Assembly (NCBI GenBank): GCA_041686855.1
Contig: JAWLDA010000003.1
Coordinates: forward strand, 292,183-356,182
Source of the DNA: JAWLDA01 sp041686855
GTDB taxonomy: Bacteria; Bacillota; Limnochordia; DTU080; RSA5
Direction of reading: 5' to 3'
DNA length: 64,000 nucleotides
The notes under the pieces were generated by a model. That model was given only the letters and a program-made list of their open reading frames with translations. It had not been told where the DNA came from and did no database searches. Shown here piece after piece: positions 15,791 to 24,720 of this stretch. A program made the position numbers and the translations under genes. The stretch's first letter is position 1. Each line of letters begins with the position of its first letter.

Positions 15791-16753
15791 TTAGCGGAAT
15801 TCGGCGCGGAAGTACTCGCGGGAGGCTTGGACGTCCCTTGCGATCTGGGCGGTGAGCTCCTCGACCGACGAGAAGCGCACAATATCTCGCAGGCGTCGGT
15901 GCAGAGCCACTTTTATATGCACACCGTACAAATCGCCTTCGAAGTCGAGGAGCAGGCTCTCGATGCTGCGTTCATGTCGCTCAAAGCTAGGTCTGTCGGA
16001 GATGACTGTAAGTGCCGCATACTCACCGCCACCGTCCAAACACACTTTACTGAGGTAGACACCATCCCCCGGCCAGAGTGCATCGTCGTCAGGCTTGAGG
16101 TTTGCTGTTGGATACCCCAGCGCCCGCCCACGAGCGTCGCCATGAACGACGTTGCCGTACACGGCGTACGGGCGTCCCAATAGGAGACGCGCCTCTTCAA
16201 CGTCTCCGGACTCAAGGGCCCGGCGAATCCGGGTGCTGGAGACGGGCACGCCGTCTACAACGACAGGAGGCACAACACTCACAGCGTATCCATACGTTGT
16301 GGCGCCGGATTGTAGGAGCGCGCCGTCGCCCTTCGCACCGTGCCCAAAACGAAAGTTGTAACCGACGACCACACCTTTAGCCCCCAGGGCGCGATGTAAG
16401 ATATCCTCGATAAATCCCTCCGCCGTCATCCGTGTGAACGAAGGGTCAAACTCAACCACCACCACGTGTTGGACCCCACTCTTGCCGATCTGAGCGATAC
16501 GAACCGGAAAAGGGGTCAACATCCGGGGTCTTCTCTCGGGTGCCAGCGTCGCCATCGGATGACGATCAAACGTAAGCGCGACAGCCGGGCAGCCCAAACG
16601 CTCCCCCATGGCGGCGGCCTCGTTGAGGATACGCTGGTGCCCAAGGTGTACACCGTCAAACGTACCGAGTGCGACCACCGAGGGTCCCATGCCGGGATAC
16701 GTAAAGGCGCGCAACTCATCTTGTGACCATTTGGACCACGGACCCGTACTCAT
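15791..16753 (-). CDS. ribF: Bifunctional riboflavin kinase / FAD synthetase
   Basis: Makes FMN from riboflavin and then FAD. The 320 residues have an N-terminal nucleotidyltransferase domain with ALGTFDGVHLGHQRIL (HxGH motif) and SSTRIRRALESGDVEEA. The C-terminal riboflavin kinase domain has GDARGRALGYPTANL. The ATG at 16753 has AGGAG 6 bases before it; an earlier ATG at 16786 overlaps the truB stop but lacks a ribosome site. Its place after truB in the infB operon is conserved in Firmicutes. Riboflavin kinase/FAD synthetase activity fits the FAD- and respiration-related genes elsewhere in the window. Confidence 0.95.
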   Translation of the reverse strand: MSTGPWSKWSQDELRAFTYPGMGPSVVALGTFDGVHLGHQRILNEAAAMGERLGCPAVALTFDRHPMATLAPERRPRMLTPFPVRIAQIGKSGVQHVVVVEFDPSFTRMTAEGFIEDILHRALGAKGVVVGYNFRFGHGAKGDGALLQSGATTYGYAVSVVPPVVVDGVPVSSTRIRRALESGDVEEARLLLGRPYAVYGNVVHGDARGRALGYPTANLKPDDDALWPGDGVYLSKVCLDGGGEYAALTVISDRPSFERHERSIESLLLDFEGDLYGVHIKVALHRRLRDIVRFSSVEELTAQIARDVQASREYFRAEFR

Positions 16754-16782
16754 GGGAGTCTCCTGCCTCTTTCGTTCCCCGA

Positions 16783-17724
16783 TCATCGAAACACCCGCAC
16801 CGGTTGCAGACGATACGCTTCTCCTTCAAGCACCAACCGCGCGACACATACAAGGTCATCCTCTGTGTCGGTGACTGCGAGCACAGATCCCGGGCGGACC
16901 TCCGCAGAGACGCGACTCTCATCGACCGTACATCGCTGTCCCTGACACAGGGCACGAACCTCGTCCTCGTGGACCGTGCAGCTCGGCAGATGAGTGAGCG
17001 CCTCCTGTAACGGTCGAAGCGCTGCCGTAATCCGACCCGTTTGGGCCATCTCGGCAATCTCCTCCAACGCATAGCTGGAGTCACACCTCAACGATCCCAC
17101 CGCAGTGCGAACCAGGAACGACATATGAGCCCCACATCCAAGACGTTCGCCAATGTCGTGACAGAGTGTACGTATGTAGGTCCCTTTGGAGCAGGTGATT
17201 TCGAGAAGGACGCGGGTCCCGCTCACCAACGCCTCAGCGCCAGAAGGCCAGACAGCGAGCACGTGTGCGTCATAGATGCGGACTCGCCGCGGCGACCGTT
17301 CGACCTCCTCACCCTTGTGCGCCAGTTCGTAAAGGCGTCGACCATCCTGGCGGATGGCGGACGTCATTGGGGGCACCTGCTCGATCACCCCGATGAACGA
17401 TGCTACTGTATCAGCGAATTGATGGGGCGCAATGTCAAAGCCTGTCTCCACTCTAACCGTCGGGCCCGATGCATCCTGAGTCTCAGTAGCAATCCCTAGC
17501 GTCAGCTCAGCGCGGTAGGTCTTGGTGTGTTCGAGGAGGTAGGGCATCAGTTTGGTGGCTCGTCCCACCAAGACAGGCAACACACCCGCTGCACCCGGAT
17601 CTAAGGTGCCCCCGTGCCCAATTTGTCGCAGGCCTAGGATACGGCGCAGTCGCGCGACGACTCCGTGTGACGTTATGCCCGGCTCCTTGAGAACGTTGAG
17701 GATCCCTTCCGGTCCCGAGCGCAC
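16783..17724 (-). CDS. truB: tRNA pseudouridine-55 synthase
   Basis: Makes pseudouridine 55 in the T-loop of tRNAs. It has 313 residues. The catalytic Asp is in GHGGTLDPGAAGVLPV, and the KTYRAELTLG and GTYIRTLCHDIGE motifs are present. The C-terminal PUA-like domain spans about 240-310. The GTG at 17724 is chosen since GGAGG stands 9 bases before it, directly after the nrnA stop; an ATG three codons upstream abuts the ribosome site and is unlikely. It is part of the rbfA-nrnA-truB-ribF operon section. Confidence 0.95.
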   Translation of the reverse strand: MRSGPEGILNVLKEPGITSHGVVARLRRILGLRQIGHGGTLDPGAAGVLPVLVGRATKLMPYLLEHTKTYRAELTLGIATETQDASGPTVRVETGFDIAPHQFADTVASFIGVIEQVPPMTSAIRQDGRRLYELAHKGEEVERSPRRVRIYDAHVLAVWPSGAEALVSGTRVLLEITCSKGTYIRTLCHDIGERLGCGAHMSFLVRTAVGSLRCDSSYALEEIAEMAQTGRITAALRPLQEALTHLPSCTVHEDEVRALCQGQRCTVDESRVSAEVRPGSVLAVTDTEDDLVCVARLVLEGEAYRLQPVRVFR

Positions 17725-17725
17725 G

Positions 17726-18718
17726 CTATTCATCCTCCAACGCTCGGGCAACCTCGATCGCTCGGGCGATCACACTCTTTTGCGCCTGTTCGAGCGGCCC
17801 CTTTACCGTACAGCCTGCAGCACGCTCGTGTCCGCCGCCGCCAAACTCCTGAGCCAATGCACTGACGTCGACGCGCTCTCGTGACCGAAAGCTGACGCGC
17901 ACATCGTCACGATCCTCGAGTTCACGAAAGAGCATCGCGACCTCGACTCCGTCGATCATGCGCGGATATTGAATGAGACCCTCCGTTTGGTCCCGACGGG
18001 CCCTCTCCTCTTTGAACATTTGGTTGGTCAGACTGATCCACGCCACCCGCCCATCGTCGCTTCGTCCCAATCGCTCCAGGGCTCGAGCAAGGAGTCTGAC
18101 GTAGCTCCACGAGCGGGTATCGTATATCTCGCGCGAGATACGATCGGGTTGCGCACCCGCCTTGACCAAGTGCGACGCAACGGTGAACACCTCCGAGGTG
18201 GTGTTGCCGAAGCGGAACGAACCCGTATCTGACATAATGGCGGCGAAGAGGAGAGTCGCAGCATCGCCATCCAACTCGACTCCGGCCGCCTGCACGATGT
18301 CGTAAAGGATCTCGCCGGCGGCCGCGGCCTGGGACCGGATGAGGTTGATCGATCCGGTGCCTTTATTGGTGACGTGATGGTCGATGTTGATCACGGTTCC
18401 GGTCCGTTCGGCCCACACAGCGGCGTCACCGGTCCGGTCAACCTCGCAGTCGACCACGATAAAGGCGTCCCAGTCCGCAGCGTTCCAGTCGTGGCTCTCG
18501 CACGCCCGCTGGACGCGATCGATTCGCGGAAGGAACCGCCATTGCGGCAGCATGGCATCGTGGGAGAGGGGGACCGCAACCTTTCCCATCTTCTCCAGCA
18601 ACCAGTCCAGGGTGAGCATCGAACCCACACAATCCGGGTCCGGATCGACGTGGCAAGCGATCAAAAACCGCTGATGGGCTGCAAGGCCTCTGAGAACCTC
18701 CTGGATCTCCCCGATCAT
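17726..18718 (-). CDS. nrnA: DHH-family oligoribonuclease / pAp phosphatase
   Basis: Degrades short RNA oligomers and 3'-phosphoadenosine 5'-phosphate in the cytoplasm. The 330 residues show DHH-family motifs: motif I ACHVDPDPDCVGSMLTL (with an extra Pro and Cys compared with the usual NPDGDAIGS), motif III INIDHHVTN, and the DHHA1 domain end FGGGGHERAAGC. The ATG overlaps the rbfA stop, and truB follows. The location between rbfA and truB is typical of Firmicutes NrnA. Confidence 0.92.
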   Translation of the reverse strand: MIGEIQEVLRGLAAHQRFLIACHVDPDPDCVGSMLTLDWLLEKMGKVAVPLSHDAMLPQWRFLPRIDRVQRACESHDWNAADWDAFIVVDCEVDRTGDAAVWAERTGTVINIDHHVTNKGTGSINLIRSQAAAAGEILYDIVQAAGVELDGDAATLLFAAIMSDTGSFRFGNTTSEVFTVASHLVKAGAQPDRISREIYDTRSWSYVRLLARALERLGRSDDGRVAWISLTNQMFKEERARRDQTEGLIQYPRMIDGVEVAMLFRELEDRDDVRVSFRSRERVDVSALAQEFGGGGHERAAGCTVKGPLEQAQKSVIARAIEVARALEDE

Positions 18719-19101
18719 TGCTGCTCTCCGTCGTCCACGGAACCCTCGGACTCGCTTTTGCCGGGCGGATCCATCTCCCGCAGCAACGCGAAGATGCGGG
18801 CGCCGCGCTCCATCGATTCGTCGAATTGGAAGTGGATCTCAGGCGTATGTCGCAAGCGAATGCGCCTGCCGATTTCGGTCCGTACGTGCCCCGTGGCTTT
18901 CTCAAGAGCCGCCATCGTCTGAGCCTTGGTCTCGTCTTCCCCGTATACACTGACGTAGATGCGCACATGGCGCAGGTCACCGGAGACATCCACGTCCGTT
19001 ACCGTAACAAACCCAATACGGGGATCCTTGAGCTTGCGAATCACTTCGCTCGACTCTTTCTTGAGCTCTTCTCGTAGGCGACCGACTCGCTGTCCTGCCA
19101 C
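18715..19101 (-). CDS. rbfA: Ribosome-binding factor A
   Basis: Assists late maturation of the 30S subunit and cold adaptation. It has 128 residues. The KH-like fold starts with RVGRLREELKKESSEVIRKL and includes DPRIGFVTVTDVDVSGDLRH and RIRLRHTPEIHFQFDESME, all characteristic. The end is acidic. It lies between ylxP and nrnA and overlaps nrnA by 4 bases. Confidence 0.96.
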   Translation of the reverse strand: MAGQRVGRLREELKKESSEVIRKLKDPRIGFVTVTDVDVSGDLRHVRIYVSVYGEDETKAQTMAALEKATGHVRTEIGRRIRLRHTPEIHFQFDESMERGARIFALLREMDPPGKSESEGSVDDGEQQ

Positions 19102-19146
19102 TACTGCCCACCTCCGTGCTGGGAACTTTGGGAACTCCTGGGCTCG

Positions 19147-19443
19147 TCACCGCCACTCAACGTGCACATCGATCACGTCGAGGCCGTCCCGAGCTTCGAT
19201 GATCCGTTGGGCCTGGCTCAACACTCGCTCGGCCTGTGCACGATCAGAGTTGACGTATGCGACGGCGATGACGGCCCGCGTGTGCGCATCCACGTGACCA
19301 ATCTCCGCCACGCTGAGGTTTCCCTTGCTTCGCAGTTTATCCATTAGACCGCGAAGGATGCGTCGCTTATCCTTGAGGGAAAAAGCAGCGGGGAGCGTCA
19401 GGTCAGCGGTGAGCAATGCAAGATGCAATGGGTGATCGAGCAA
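19147..19443 (-). CDS. ylxP: DUF503 family protein YlxP
   Basis: Small conserved protein (98 residues) almost always encoded between infB and rbfA in Firmicutes; its function is not firmly known, though a role in ribosome assembly has been suggested. Visible family traits are FSLKDKRRILRGLMDKLRSK and NVSVAEIG-like NLSVAEIGHVDAHTRAVIAV. It starts two bases after the infB stop, which indicates coupling. Confidence 0.93.
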   Translation of the reverse strand: MLDHPLHLALLTADLTLPAAFSLKDKRRILRGLMDKLRSKGNLSVAEIGHVDAHTRAVIAVAYVNSDRAQAERVLSQAQRIIEARDGLDVIDVHVEWR

Positions 19444-19445
19444 GC

Positions 19446-21545
19446 CTAGGAGACCTCCTGCATCTGAAAGGCCTCGATCACATCTCCCTCTTTTACGTCG
19501 TTGAATCGCTCAATCCCGATACCGCACTCGTACCCTTCGGCCACTTCGCGCACATCGTCTTTAAAGCGCTTGAGCGACGCCAACTTCCCTTCGTAGATGA
19601 CGACGTTGTCCCGCAGGACTCGGGCTTCAGCATTACGGAGGATACGCCCGTCGGTCACGTAGCAGCCTGCCACGAGTCCCGCACCGGGCACCTTAAACGT
19701 TGCTCGCACCTCCGCACGTCCAAGAACTACTTCCTCGAACGTCGGGTCGAGCATCCCTTCCATGGCTTTCTCAACATCTTGAATCGACTCGTAAATGACC
19801 CGATACAGGCGTAAGTCGACCCCTTCGCGCTCAGCGAGACTACGAGCGGTGGTCTCTGGGCGAACGTTGAAACCAATGATGATGGCGTTCGACGCGGCCG
19901 CAAGGTTGACATCGCTCTCAGTGATGCCGCCGACGGCGCCGTGTATCACGTTGACGCGGACGTTATCGTTGGAGAGTTTCTCCAAGGACTCACGCAACGC
20001 TTCAACGGAGCCTTGTACGTCGGCCTTCACGAGGATATACAAGTCTTTGACGTCGCCCGACTCGATTTGGCTGAAGAGCTCAGCAAGGCGTACGCGCTTG
20101 CTGCGCTGAGCGTCATTCTTTTGTTCCTCCGCCCGCTCTGCCGCGATGTCACGGGCCGTGCGATCATCGTCGACCACTTCAACGAGATCACCGGCATTCG
20201 GAACGTCGGAGAAGCCCAGCACCTCGACCGGAACCGAAGGTCCTGCCTCTTTGACCGGTTGGCCGGCATCGTTGATCAGGGCCCGTACTTTTCCGGGCAC
20301 TGCCCCCGCTACCACAGCATCACCAATACGCAGCGTACCGTTGCGGACTAGCACCGTGGCGACGGCGCCGCGGCCTTTATCGAGCTCCGCCTCAATCACC
20401 GTGCCGTTGGCGGGTCGGTTGGGGTTCGCAGTAAGCTCTCGCATCTCAGCGACCAGCAAGATCATTTCGAGGAGATCGTCGATCCCCTCACCTTGGAGAG
20501 CGCTGAGGTGTACGAAGATGGTATCTCCGCCCCAATCCTCCGGAATGAGTCCGTGCTCGGCAAGTTGTTGCTTCACTCGGTCGGGATTCGCTCCCGGCCG
20601 ATCCATCTTGTTTACGGCGACGACAATGGGCACATCCGCAGCTTTAGCGTGGTTGAGCGCCTCGATCGTCTGTGGCATGACACCGTCGTCTGCGGCAACG
20701 ACCAAGATGGCGATATCCGTAAGCTGTGCGCCCCGGGAACGCATTGCGGTAAATGCCTCGTGTCCCGGTGTATCGATAAAGGAGACCTTTTTGCCGTCGT
20801 GCTCGACCTGGTAGGCTCCGACATGCTGGGTGATGCCACCGGCTTCGCTCTCGACGATGCGAGTCTTACGGATCGCATCGAGCAGCGTTGTCTTACCGTG
20901 ATCCACGTGTCCCATGATCGTGACGATAGGCGCACGCGTAATCAACTCGTCAGGTGCATCGACTCGATCGTCGATGAGCCCAGTCTTCCGAGTGACCGGC
21001 TTTTCGACCTGGAATCCAAGCTTGCGCGCGACCGTGGCCGCTGCGTCATGTTCAATGCTCTGATTGATGCCGGCCATCACACCGGCGCCCATGAGGGTCT
21101 TAATGATGGCAGTTGCCGGCACGCCGAGCTTATCCGCAAACTCTTTCACGGTGATGGTATCTGGAATGACGAGGGTGCCGCGGCTGTTTGACTTTCGACT
21201 CTCTGAGGGTTTCGCTTTCGGTTGGTTGGCGGACGCCGCCATCTGGGATTGTGCCGGCGGTCTGTTCCGTGTGGACTGCGTACGTCGCTGGGCGGAGGCG
21301 CCGTTACGCCCCGTATCGTTCGCCGCAGCCGCGGGCTTCGCCGGCGCAGCGGATTTGGTGGTCGCCTGGCTGCTTTTCGACTTGCTCTCTCCCTGAAAAT
21401 GATCACGCACCATCTGCGCGATGTCGTCTTCAATCGTGCTCATGTGATTCTTAATCTCTGCTCCGAGTTCGGCAAGAAAGTCGACAAGATCCTTACTCTC
21501 AATGCCGATATCTCGCGCCAATTCGTAGACGCGCACCTTAGACAT
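19446..21545 (-). CDS. infB: Translation initiation factor IF-2
   Basis: GTPase that brings initiator tRNA to the 30S subunit and promotes subunit joining. It has 699 residues. The N-domain starts VRVYELARDIGIESKDLVDF and is followed by a low-complexity Ala/Ser/Pro linker. The G domain carries GHVDHGKTTLLDAIRKT, DTPGHEAF and NKMD; domains II-IV follow. The ATG at 21545 lies inside the end of ylxQ, overlapping it by 8 bases, so the two are translationally coupled. No direct Shine-Dalgarno site is strong, which fits coupling. Confidence 0.97.
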   Translation of the reverse strand: MSKVRVYELARDIGIESKDLVDFLAELGAEIKNHMSTIEDDIAQMVRDHFQGESKSKSSQATTKSAAPAKPAAAANDTGRNGASAQRRTQSTRNRPPAQSQMAASANQPKAKPSESRKSNSRGTLVIPDTITVKEFADKLGVPATAIIKTLMGAGVMAGINQSIEHDAAATVARKLGFQVEKPVTRKTGLIDDRVDAPDELITRAPIVTIMGHVDHGKTTLLDAIRKTRIVESEAGGITQHVGAYQVEHDGKKVSFIDTPGHEAFTAMRSRGAQLTDIAILVVAADDGVMPQTIEALNHAKAADVPIVVAVNKMDRPGANPDRVKQQLAEHGLIPEDWGGDTIFVHLSALQGEGIDDLLEMILLVAEMRELTANPNRPANGTVIEAELDKGRGAVATVLVRNGTLRIGDAVVAGAVPGKVRALINDAGQPVKEAGPSVPVEVLGFSDVPNAGDLVEVVDDDRTARDIAAERAEEQKNDAQRSKRVRLAELFSQIESGDVKDLYILVKADVQGSVEALRESLEKLSNDNVRVNVIHGAVGGITESDVNLAAASNAIIIGFNVRPETTARSLAEREGVDLRLYRVIYESIQDVEKAMEGMLDPTFEEVVLGRAEVRATFKVPGAGLVAGCYVTDGRILRNAEARVLRDNVVIYEGKLASLKRFKDDVREVAEGYECGIGIERFNDVKEGDVIEAFQMQEVS

Positions 21546-21879
21546 ACACATCACCTAAACCTTTCTCTCCCGTGGCCGCGACGTGCCGGCCTACTTCCCG
21601 CATCAAGGCGCCGGCGAAGCCGGTATCGCACACGGCCACCACCCCCAGATCGCGCTTGCCTACCGCTGTGCCGAGCTCCGCTTTCGTTCCCCACTTGAGA
21701 ATTGGGACTTGACGGGCCTCGGCCCCTTCGTTCACTTGCCGCTGCAAGCGGTCTGAGGCATCGTTCGCAACGACGAGGAGGTGAACTCGGCCCGCGTCCA
21801 CCGCTCGCATGGCGGCTGCCCGGCCTGCGACGAGTCGACCGGCGTTTTGGGCAAATCCCAACAGCGACGGTACAGACAA
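21538..21879 (-). CDS. ylxQ: L7Ae-type ribosomal protein YlxQ
   Basis: RNA-binding protein of the L7Ae/L30e family, of uncertain role. About 113 residues, with LLGFAQNAGRLVAGRAAAMR at the start and VHLLVVANDASDRLQRQVNE, as in the family. I place the start at TTG 21879, two bases after the ylxR stop, with GGGGG 11 bases upstream. Longer frames would run far into ylxR. It sits in the conserved nusA-ylxR-ylxQ-infB order. Confidence 0.85.
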   Translation of the reverse strand: MSVPSLLGFAQNAGRLVAGRAAAMRAVDAGRVHLLVVANDASDRLQRQVNEGAEARQVPILKWGTKAELGTAVGKRDLGVVAVCDTGFAGALMREVGRHVAATGEKGLGDVYV

Positions 21880-21881
21880 CG

Positions 21882-22148
21882 CTACAACGCCCCCAACTCG
21901 GCCTGGAGTGTTTGAAGCACCGCGTCGGAGACCGGTCGCTCCAATGCTCGCTCGAGTCGTTTGCCCTTTACGGCTGCCTGTAAACATTCGGACGTTGGAC
22001 AGATATACGCGCCGCGCCCCGACCGCTTACCGGTCGCGTCCACGTGCAATTCGCCTTGTGGATCACGCACGACACGTATCAACTCCTTCTTCGGTCTCAC
22101 CGCACGACAGCCAACACACGTTCGCATAGGCACTCTCTTTGGCTTCAC
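21882..22148 (-). CDS. ylxR: YlxR (DUF448) RNA-binding protein
   Basis: Small protein (88 residues) of the YlxR/DUF448 family, encoded after nusA in Firmicutes; it has been reported to interact with RNA or RNase P. The characteristic RTCVGCRAVRPKKELIRVVR and GKRSGRGAYICPTSECLQAA are present. The GTG at 22148 is chosen because GAGAGG stands 9 bases before it; an ATG at 22157 is an alternative. Confidence 0.9.
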   Translation of the reverse strand: MKPKRVPMRTCVGCRAVRPKKELIRVVRDPQGELHVDATGKRSGRGAYICPTSECLQAAVKGKRLERALERPVSDAVLQTLQAELGAL

Positions 22149-22184
22149 GCGGCTCATCCTCTCAATAGTCGTTACGACACTCGG

Positions 22185-23960
22185 CTACTTGGATCTCTTC
22201 TTCCCTTTCTTGCGATCCGCAGCGTCCAAAAGGCTTCGCAGCTCTGAAAGGTCCTTAAGGACGAGCTTGCCCCGGCCAATGGTAGGCTCCTCATCTTCGG
22301 GCTCTTCCCAGCTCTCTTCTTCGTCCTCCTCAGAGCCCGCGTCATCCTCTGAGCCCTCGACAACAAAGACAAAGGGCTCGTCGGTCTCCTCCTCTGCGGC
22401 GTCGTCATCGTCAGCGCTAAAGAGCGAGGGAAGATCTTCGTCTTCTTCATCAAAGACGTCTTCTTCGATGATATCCTTGAGCTCGGCCCTCTTTGCGGCA
22501 CGACTCCGCTTCACCTTGGGCGCATCATCGTCCTCTTCCTTAACTGGCTCCTCTTCCTCGTCGAGTTCGTCGAGAAGATCCTCCGGGATGTCGAGCTCTA
22601 CTTCATCCTCGGTGGCACCATCGGCCTCCACGTCCAATTCAGTCGGAGCGAGCGCCTCTTCGTCGTGTGCCTCGGGCTCTTGTACCGCAGCCGGCTCAGC
22701 CACACGTGCTTCGTCGACGCTCTCTTCGGCCAGCTCCGCCGAGGTTGCCGCGACGGCCGGCTCGGACGCCGGCTCTTTTTGTGGAGTCGCGGCAGCCGGC
22801 GCCTCTTCGAGAACTTCACCGTCGTCGATGAGCTCCGGCGTTTCGACAGCGTCAGCCTCTGCGTCCGCCGGGGTCGTTCCTTCAGCGCGCTCGTCATGGG
22901 CGCGCTGTGCCTCGAGTAGCGACAACTCAGCCATCTGCGACTCGCTCTTGATGTCAATCTTCCACCCGGTAAGGCGAGCCGCTAGACGGGCGTTTTGTCC
23001 CTCACGCCCGATCGCGAGCGAGAGCTGATGATCGGGAACGACGGCCCGAGCCGACTTCTCGTCTTCGTTGACAAAAACCCGCATGACGCGTGCTGGACTA
23101 AGCGCGCTTCCGATAAAGCGCTCAGGATCGATAGAGAACTCAACGATGTCGATCTTCTCACCCTTCAACTCCTGGACGACAGTCTGCACCCGCATGCCCC
23201 GCGGACCCACACACGCTCCGACTGGATCTACATTGGAGTCGCGCGACATGACGGCAATCTTGGATCGGTTACCAGCCTCGCGCGCGACGGCACGGATCTC
23301 GACGACACCGTCGTGAATCTCGGGCACCTCCAACTCAAAGAGGCGTTTGAGCAGTCCCGGATGTGACCGGGAGACGACCACTTGAGGCCCTTTGTTCGTT
23401 TGACGCACTTCGCTGATGTACACTTTTAAGCGGGTGCCGTGGCTGTAATTCTCCTTGGCGATCTGCTCGCTCGGCGGTAGGATCGCTTCGACCTTCCCCA
23501 GATCGACCAGGACATTGCGGTAATCAGAACGCTGCACGATACCCGTAATGACATCGCCCTCGCGGTTGGAGTACTCTTCGTACACCAGGGCACGCTCTGC
23601 CTCGCGGATGCGTTGAATGACAACCTGCTTCGCCGTTTGGGCGGCGATGCGGCCAAAGTCTTTAGGTGTGACGTCCACCTCGACGATGTCACCCAATCCG
23701 TAGTTGGGATCTAGCGCTCGCGCAGCCGCCAGCGCGATCTCATTGGACGGGTCCATGACCTCTTCGACGACCTCTTTTTGTGCGAAGACCTGGATTAGAC
23801 CCGTCTTGTCCGACACGCTGACGCGCACATTCTGAGCCGCCTGGTCGTTACGCTTGTAGGCCGATACAATCGCCGCCTCAATGGCTTCGAGCAAGATCTC
23901 CTTGGAGATGCCTCGCTCGCGCTCAAGCTCGTTTAAGGCGCCTACCAGCTCAAGATTCAT
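22185..23960 (-). CDS. nusA: Transcription factor NusA with long acidic C-terminal tail
   Basis: Modulates RNA polymerase pausing, termination and antitermination. Residues 1-345 are a complete NusA core: N-terminal domain, S1 (about 135-200, EGDVITGIVQRSDYRNVLVD), KH1 (VGACVGPRGMRVQTVVQEL) and KH2 (LAIGREGQNARLAARLTGWK). Ordinary Firmicutes NusA ends soon after this point. Here about 240 further residues follow, very rich in Asp and Glu, with Ala/Pro stretches and a basic patch (VKRSRAAKRAELK). The protein ends in a lysine-rich DRKKGKKRSK. A strong GGAGG stands before the ATG. It lies between rimP and ylxR in the conserved operon. Confidence 0.95.
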   Translation of the reverse strand: MNLELVGALNELERERGISKEILLEAIEAAIVSAYKRNDQAAQNVRVSVSDKTGLIQVFAQKEVVEEVMDPSNEIALAAARALDPNYGLGDIVEVDVTPKDFGRIAAQTAKQVVIQRIREAERALVYEEYSNREGDVITGIVQRSDYRNVLVDLGKVEAILPPSEQIAKENYSHGTRLKVYISEVRQTNKGPQVVVSRSHPGLLKRLFELEVPEIHDGVVEIRAVAREAGNRSKIAVMSRDSNVDPVGACVGPRGMRVQTVVQELKGEKIDIVEFSIDPERFIGSALSPARVMRVFVNEDEKSARAVVPDHQLSLAIGREGQNARLAARLTGWKIDIKSESQMAELSLLEAQRAHDERAEGTTPADAEADAVETPELIDDGEVLEEAPAAATPQKEPASEPAVAATSAELAEESVDEARVAEPAAVQEPEAHDEEALAPTELDVEADGATEDEVELDIPEDLLDELDEEEEPVKEEDDDAPKVKRSRAAKRAELKDIIEEDVFDEEDEDLPSLFSADDDDAAEEETDEPFVFVVEGSEDDAGSEEDEEESWEEPEDEEPTIGRGKLVLKDLSELRSLLDAADRKKGKKRSK

Positions 23961-23997
23961 CGTTCGTTGCCTCCTATGCCCATGGCCGTCTTCACGG

Positions 23998-24465
23998 TTA
24001 AAACTGGGGAACCAAGCGGGCTCGAGCGATCGATTGAAACGGAAGCGTCACCCGATTGCCGTCCACTTCAAGTTCAACGTGGTCGGACGTATGTCCAAGG
24101 AGCTTCCCCTGCCAGTTTTTGCGGCCGTCCACCGGAGCGTACGTCTTAATGTGCACGAGCTCACCGACGTAGCGCTCGTAATCGGAGCGTCGCTTTAAGG
24201 GTCGATCCAACCCTGGCGAAGAGACTTCGAGTGAGTACGATCCCGGGATCGGATCAATTTCGTCGAGGCGTTCACTCAAGCGCTCGCTCATCCCTTGGCA
24301 ATCGTCGAGACCGACGCCGCCCTCCTTGTCGATGAAGACTCGCAGGAAGTAGCCACTCGGCTCTTTGACGTACTCTACGTCGACGAGCTCCAATTGCCGC
24401 GTGTCAGCAATACTCTCGGCGACCTCGCGTACGACAGCTTCGATCTGCTGTCGGCTCATACCCAC
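23998..24465 (-). CDS. rimP: Ribosome maturation factor RimP
   Basis: Needed for 30S subunit maturation. It has 155 residues. The N-terminal domain has LVDVEYVKEPSGYFLRVFID and LDDCQGMSERLSERLDEIDP; SYSLEVSSPGLDRPLKRRSD is the family hallmark; a C-terminal SH3-like domain follows. The GTG at 24465 is preferred because AAAGGGG lies 7 bases upstream; an ATG two codons later (24459) is the alternative. It is the first gene of the nusA-infB operon, behind a strong promoter and a leader with hairpins. Confidence 0.94.
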   Translation of the reverse strand: MGMSRQQIEAVVREVAESIADTRQLELVDVEYVKEPSGYFLRVFIDKEGGVGLDDCQGMSERLSERLDEIDPIPGSYSLEVSSPGLDRPLKRRSDYERYVGELVHIKTYAPVDGRKNWQGKLLGHTSDHVELEVDGNRVTLPFQSIARARLVPQF

Positions 24466-24546
24466 GACAAAACCCCTTTGCCCGATCCGGATAATTACCC
24501 GACAAGAAACCGCCGGCTCCGCCAAACTACCCCTGTACATTAGGAA

Positions 24547-24567
24547 AGAGTGGGGCGCGCCCACTCT
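24547..24567 (-). promoter_or_regulatory. Leader hairpin before rimP (attenuator candidate)
   Basis: AGAGTGGG (24547-24554) pairs perfectly with CCCACTCT (24560-24567) around a 5-base loop. On the minus strand it is followed by TTTCCTAATG. It sits inside the roughly 200-base leader between the promoter and rimP, so it could act as a weak intrinsic terminator controlling the operon. Confidence 0.45.
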
Positions 24568-24637
24568 CACTCAAGGAAAGCAACGGAACCATTCGTCCCA
24601 ACCAACAATACGGCGCGCTCCTCCCAATACGGGAGAA

Positions 24638-24656
24638 GGGCCCCTCGTCGGGGCCC
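24638..24656 (-). promoter_or_regulatory. GC-rich leader hairpin of rimP-nusA transcript
   Basis: GGGCCCC (24638-24644) and GGGGCCC (24650-24656) form a 7-bp stem just downstream of the expected transcription start. A second small stem, CTCCC-AATAC-GGGAG, lies at 24621-24635. No T-run follows, so these look like leader structure rather than the polC terminator. Confidence 0.4.
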
Positions 24657-24674
24657 CACAGTACTCTAGAGGAT

Positions 24675-24703
24675 AGTATACCACCGCGTCCACTCTTTGA
24701 CAA
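24675..24703 (-). promoter_or_regulatory. Sigma-A promoter of rimP-nusA-infB operon
   Basis: On the minus strand TTGTCA (24698-24703), a 17-base spacer, then TATACT (24675-24680), with TGG just before the -10 (extended -10). This is close to consensus and stands just downstream of the polC stop, with a leader of about 200 bases to rimP. Confidence 0.8.
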
Positions 24704-24720
24704 GTAGCGGCAGTTTCGCC

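Noticed and set aside
21961..23028. Long Ser-rich open frame on the plus strand opposite nusA
   Set aside because: It is the antisense of the Asp/Glu-rich NusA tail (GAx codons read as serine/leucine codons) and has no ribosome site or family features.
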